Assembly (NCBI GenBank): GCA_963704875.1
Contig: CAVPIA010000007.1
Span: 62,001-126,000 of the forward strand
Source of the DNA: CAMYOC01 sp963704875
GTDB taxonomy: Bacteria; Pseudomonadota; Gammaproteobacteria; Steroidobacterales; XN24
DNA: 64,000 nucleotides
Reading direction: 5' to 3'
Made by a program: the position numbers and the translations under genes
The notes under the pieces: model-generated
Databases searched by the model: none
Seen by the model: the letters and a program-made list of their open reading frames with translations, nothing else
What the model was told of the DNA's origin: nothing
Shown here: positions 61,976 to 64,000 of the stretch, piece after piece
Layout: every line of letters begins with the position of its first letter
Position numbering within the stretch: position 1 is the first letter of the stretch

Positions 61976-63298
61976 ATGAGTTCGGCAGAACCACAAACCA
62001 AGCCTGGCAACCCGCTCAGGATCGCGATTCGGGATACCGCCGCCCAGGATCGGACACTTGAGAGCGCCTCTATCTCCCCTCGTACCCGCTGGATGATCGT
62101 GCTTGGGATCATTGCGCTGATCGCGGTATCCGCTGCTGTGTATCCCGCCGCGCAACGATTCGCTGCCGCGGATCGCTCGGTGCCGCTGGATCGGCTCAGG
62201 CTCGCCACGGTTTCGCGCGGCGATTTTGTGCGCGATGTTGCGGTTCGCGGGCGCGTGGTCGCCGCGGTCAAACCGACGGTCTATGCCCCGGCTGACGGCG
62301 TCGTCACCCTGGCCGTCGAGGCGGGTGACACTGTTGATGACAACCAGGTACTCGCCTTCGTTGAAAGCCCGCGATTGGCCAATCAGCTGGATCAGGAACG
62401 AGCAACGTTGCAGCGAATGGAGACGGAACTGACCCGTCAGGAAATCGAGAAAAAGAAGCTCGAACTGAGCAATAAGCAGACGGCCGATATGGCCGGCGTC
62501 AAGGTGGTCGCAGCGGAACGGGAGCTGCGCCGGGCACAGGCCTCGTGGGACGAACAGATCATCAGTCTGCAGGACTATGAGAGAGCCAAAGACGAACTCG
62601 CTCGCGCCCGACTTGAATTCGATCACGCGCATGCCAACGCCACGCTGGAAAGCGAAAGCCTGGGTTTCGAGCTGAGAACTCGGGCGCTTGAAATAGATCG
62701 TCAGCAATTGCTCGTTGACGATCTTGAGCGGCGTGTTGCCAAACTGGAAGTGCGTTCACCGGTCGCTGGTATGGTCGGTGCACTTGCGGTGGAGCAGAAA
62801 GCGCAAGTCACAGAAAACCTGCCGCTGATGACGGTGGTAGACCTGACTGCATACGAGATCGAGATCCAGGTGCCGCAGGAATACGGCGATGACCTCGCGC
62901 TTGGCATGCCGGCCGAGATCAACTTTGGCGGCGCCAATGTCGCCGGCGCAATCACTGCTATTTCACCGGAAGTCAAAGAGAACCAGGTGACCGGACGGGT
63001 GCGCTTTGTCGACCCGCCGCCGTCTGGACTGCGTCAGAACCAGCGCGTATCTGCGCGGATTTTGCTGGAGTCACGTAATAACACGCTGACCGTACAACGC
63101 GGACCATTCTTTGACAGCGGCAACGGCCGCATCGTCTATGTCGTCGAAGACGGCATGGCCTACCGGCGGGATATCCAGACCGGTGCGACCAGCATCGCCG
63201 ACGTGGAGATTCTCGCCGGTCTCGACGAGGGCCAGACCATCATCATCTCGGACCTGGCCCAATTCGAAGGGGCCGAGACCGTACTTCTCCAGAACTAA
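61976..63298 (+). CDS. HlyD-family periplasmic adaptor subunit
   Basis: A 440-residue membrane-fusion/adaptor protein of a MacA-like exporter. One N-terminal membrane helix (WMIVLGIIALIAVSAAVY) is followed by a split lipoyl domain (PADGVVTLAVEAGDTVDDNQ, then RSPVAGMVGAL). Between the halves is a long coiled-coil hairpin (about residues 130-255), and beta-barrel domains follow (MPAEINFGGANV). GGGAG lies 14 bases before the ATG at 61976, which is far; an in-frame ATG at 61919 adds 19 residues without support. The ATPase gene follows 22 bases later. Confidence 0.88.
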   Translation: MSSAEPQTKPGNPLRIAIRDTAAQDRTLESASISPRTRWMIVLGIIALIAVSAAVYPAAQRFAAADRSVPLDRLRLATVSRGDFVRDVAVRGRVVAAVKPTVYAPADGVVTLAVEAGDTVDDNQVLAFVESPRLANQLDQERATLQRMETELTRQEIEKKKLELSNKQTADMAGVKVVAAERELRRAQASWDEQIISLQDYERAKDELARARLEFDHAHANATLESESLGFELRTRALEIDRQQLLVDDLERRVAKLEVRSPVAGMVGALAVEQKAQVTENLPLMTVVDLTAYEIEIQVPQEYGDDLALGMPAEINFGGANVAGAITAISPEVKENQVTGRVRFVDPPPSGLRQNQRVSARILLESRNNTLTVQRGPFFDSGNGRIVYVVEDGMAYRRDIQTGATSIADVEILAGLDEGQTIIISDLAQFEGAETVLLQN

Positions 63299-63320
63299 GA
63301 CCAGGAATGAGGGAAACGAC

Positions 63321-64000
63321 ATGCTCGAAATGCAGCACATCAGCAAGATCTACCGGACGAATACCGTGGAGACCCATGCACTCCGCGACTTCAACCTGCA
63401 GGTCGAAGAAGGCGAATTCGTCGCGGTCAGCGGGCCATCCGGTTCCGGCAAGACGACATTCTTGAACATCGCCGGCATGCTGGAGGACTTCACATCGGGC
63501 AGCTACACGCTCGACGGTAAAGATGTGAGTAACCTGAACGACGATGCCCGGTCCGGGATACGCAACGAGAAGATCGGCTTCATCTTCCAGAGTTTCAATC
63601 TGATCCCGGACCTGAATGTGTTCGACAATGTCGACGTCCCCCTGCGTTATCGCGGGTTCTCAGCTGCTGAACGCCGTAGCCGGATTGAGGAAGCGGTTGA
63701 ACTGGTCGGCCTCGGTTCGCGCATGCGTCACCTGCCCTCACAGTTATCGGGTGGCCAGCAGCAGCGCGTGGCGATTGCCCGTGCGCTTGCCGGCAAACCC
63801 AGGTTCCTGTTGGCCGACGAGCCGACCGGTAACCTGGATTCCGAAATGGCGGATAGCGTGATGGCGCTGCTGGAAGGTATCAATACCGCAGGCACGACAA
63901 TCATCATGGTGACTCATGATATGGAGCTTGCCGGCCGAGCTCCGCGCAATGTCTATGTGCTGGATGGCCTGGTGCAGAGTTCGAGTGACGCCGAGGTGCA
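63321..64000 (+). CDS. ABC transporter ATP-binding protein, MacB/LolD-like (partial)
   Basis: The frame opens at ATG 63321 after GAGGG and stays open to the window end, so the C-terminus is missing (226 complete codons seen). Walker A is GPSGSGKTTF, the Q-loop is in FIFQSFNLIPDLNVFDNV, the signature is LSGGQQQRVAIARAL, and Walker B is LLADEPTGNLDS with the H-loop in VTHDM. DEPTGNLDS is typical of the MacB/LolD/FtsE group. With the preceding adaptor gene it forms a tripartite exporter; the permease would be the next gene, outside the window. Confidence 0.93.
   Translation, partial: MLEMQHISKIYRTNTVETHALRDFNLQVEEGEFVAVSGPSGSGKTTFLNIAGMLEDFTSGSYTLDGKDVSNLNDDARSGIRNEKIGFIFQSFNLIPDLNVFDNVDVPLRYRGFSAAERRSRIEEAVELVGLGSRMRHLPSQLSGGQQQRVAIARALAGKPRFLLADEPTGNLDSEMADSVMALLEGINTAGTTIIMVTHDMELAGRAPRNVYVLDGLVQSSSDAEV

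Noticed and set aside
1..64000. CRISPR array, prophage, transposon, integron or defence island
   Set aside because: Looked for regularly spaced repeats, integrases, transposases, restriction or toxin genes, and long foreign-composition stretches; none found. The nearest to a mobile signature is the tRNA-Arg repeat.

Overview
The window looks like ordinary chromosome from a Gammaproteobacterium, most likely a marine or saline-water lineage with moderately high G+C. The evidence is gene content and order: ruvC-ruvA-ruvB-ybgC-tolQ-tolR-tolA-tolB-pal-cpoB-queE-queC in one run, nudJ next to mnmA, a complete Na+-translocating NADH:quinone reductase operon (nqrABCDEF-nqrM), an EXDD-type RelA, a heptosyltransferase-like GT9 enzyme and a FadH-type dienoyl-CoA reductase. 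Genus or order cannot be fixed from the sequence alone. I see no prophage, transposase, integrase, CRISPR array, toxin-antitoxin pair or recognisable defence system.

Layout. 1-6.8 kb: end of nudJ, mnmA, acnA, then a Sir2 deacylase coupled to an HSDL2-like SDR, and a patatin-like protein. 6.7-12.9 kb: a SprT/YgjP-like metalloprotease overlapping a repeat-built lipoprotein, fadH, a wax-ester synthase/DGAT with a strongly basic tail, and tatD. 13-19.7 kb: an M20 peptidase, a NERD-domain membrane protein, rarD, thrB, ppk1. 19.8-26.3 kb: nqrA-F and nqrM plus a CBS-domain gene, all on the minus strand. 26.5-32.7 kb: a crotonase, an S46 peptidase, an S9 oligopeptidase, a CadD-like membrane protein and tRNA-Lys. 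32.8-43.4 kb: a class II glutamine amidotransferase, then on the minus strand the queuosine, Tol-Pal, Ruv and YebC genes. 43.5-52 kb: a YfaZ-like outer-membrane protein, relA, and lpdA-sucB-sucA (2-oxoglutarate dehydrogenase). 52-59.5 kb: GT9 plus DUF6165, dodecin, a beta-CASP hydrolase, a di-haem cytochrome c, a small lipoprotein, and a secreted M12-like metalloprotease with a GlyGly-CTERM-like tail. 59.6-64 kb: a glutathione transferase, tRNA-Arg with a duplicated structured upstream flank, a PEP-CTERM protein behind a sigma-54-like site, and the start of an HlyD/ABC exporter operon running off the window.

How the genes fit together. The central-metabolism genes (AcnA, 2-oxoglutarate dehydrogenase with its E3, Na+-NQR, FadH, crotonase, WS/DGAT) describe an aerobic heterotroph that oxidises fatty acids, can store neutral lipid and feeds NADH into a sodium-pumping chain. 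The S46, S9, M20 and M12-like peptidases point to protein scavenging. RelA and PPK1 are stress and storage functions. The envelope is Gram-negative (Tol-Pal, YfaZ, GT9), and two C-terminal sorting signals (PEP-CTERM and GlyGly-CTERM-like) suggest an exosortase and a rhombosortase elsewhere in the genome.

No clearly new multi-gene system is visible. The best leads are the 137-bp duplicated tRNA-linked structured repeat with a tRNA 5' remnant, the sigma-54-like site in front of the PEP-CTERM gene, the histone-H1-like tail on the WS/DGAT enzyme, the HSDL2-like SDR lacking its expected catalytic serine, and a cysteine-rich insert in the di-haem cytochrome. Starts were moved inward from the longest frame where a Shine-Dalgarno sequence, a signal peptide or gene overlap favoured it.
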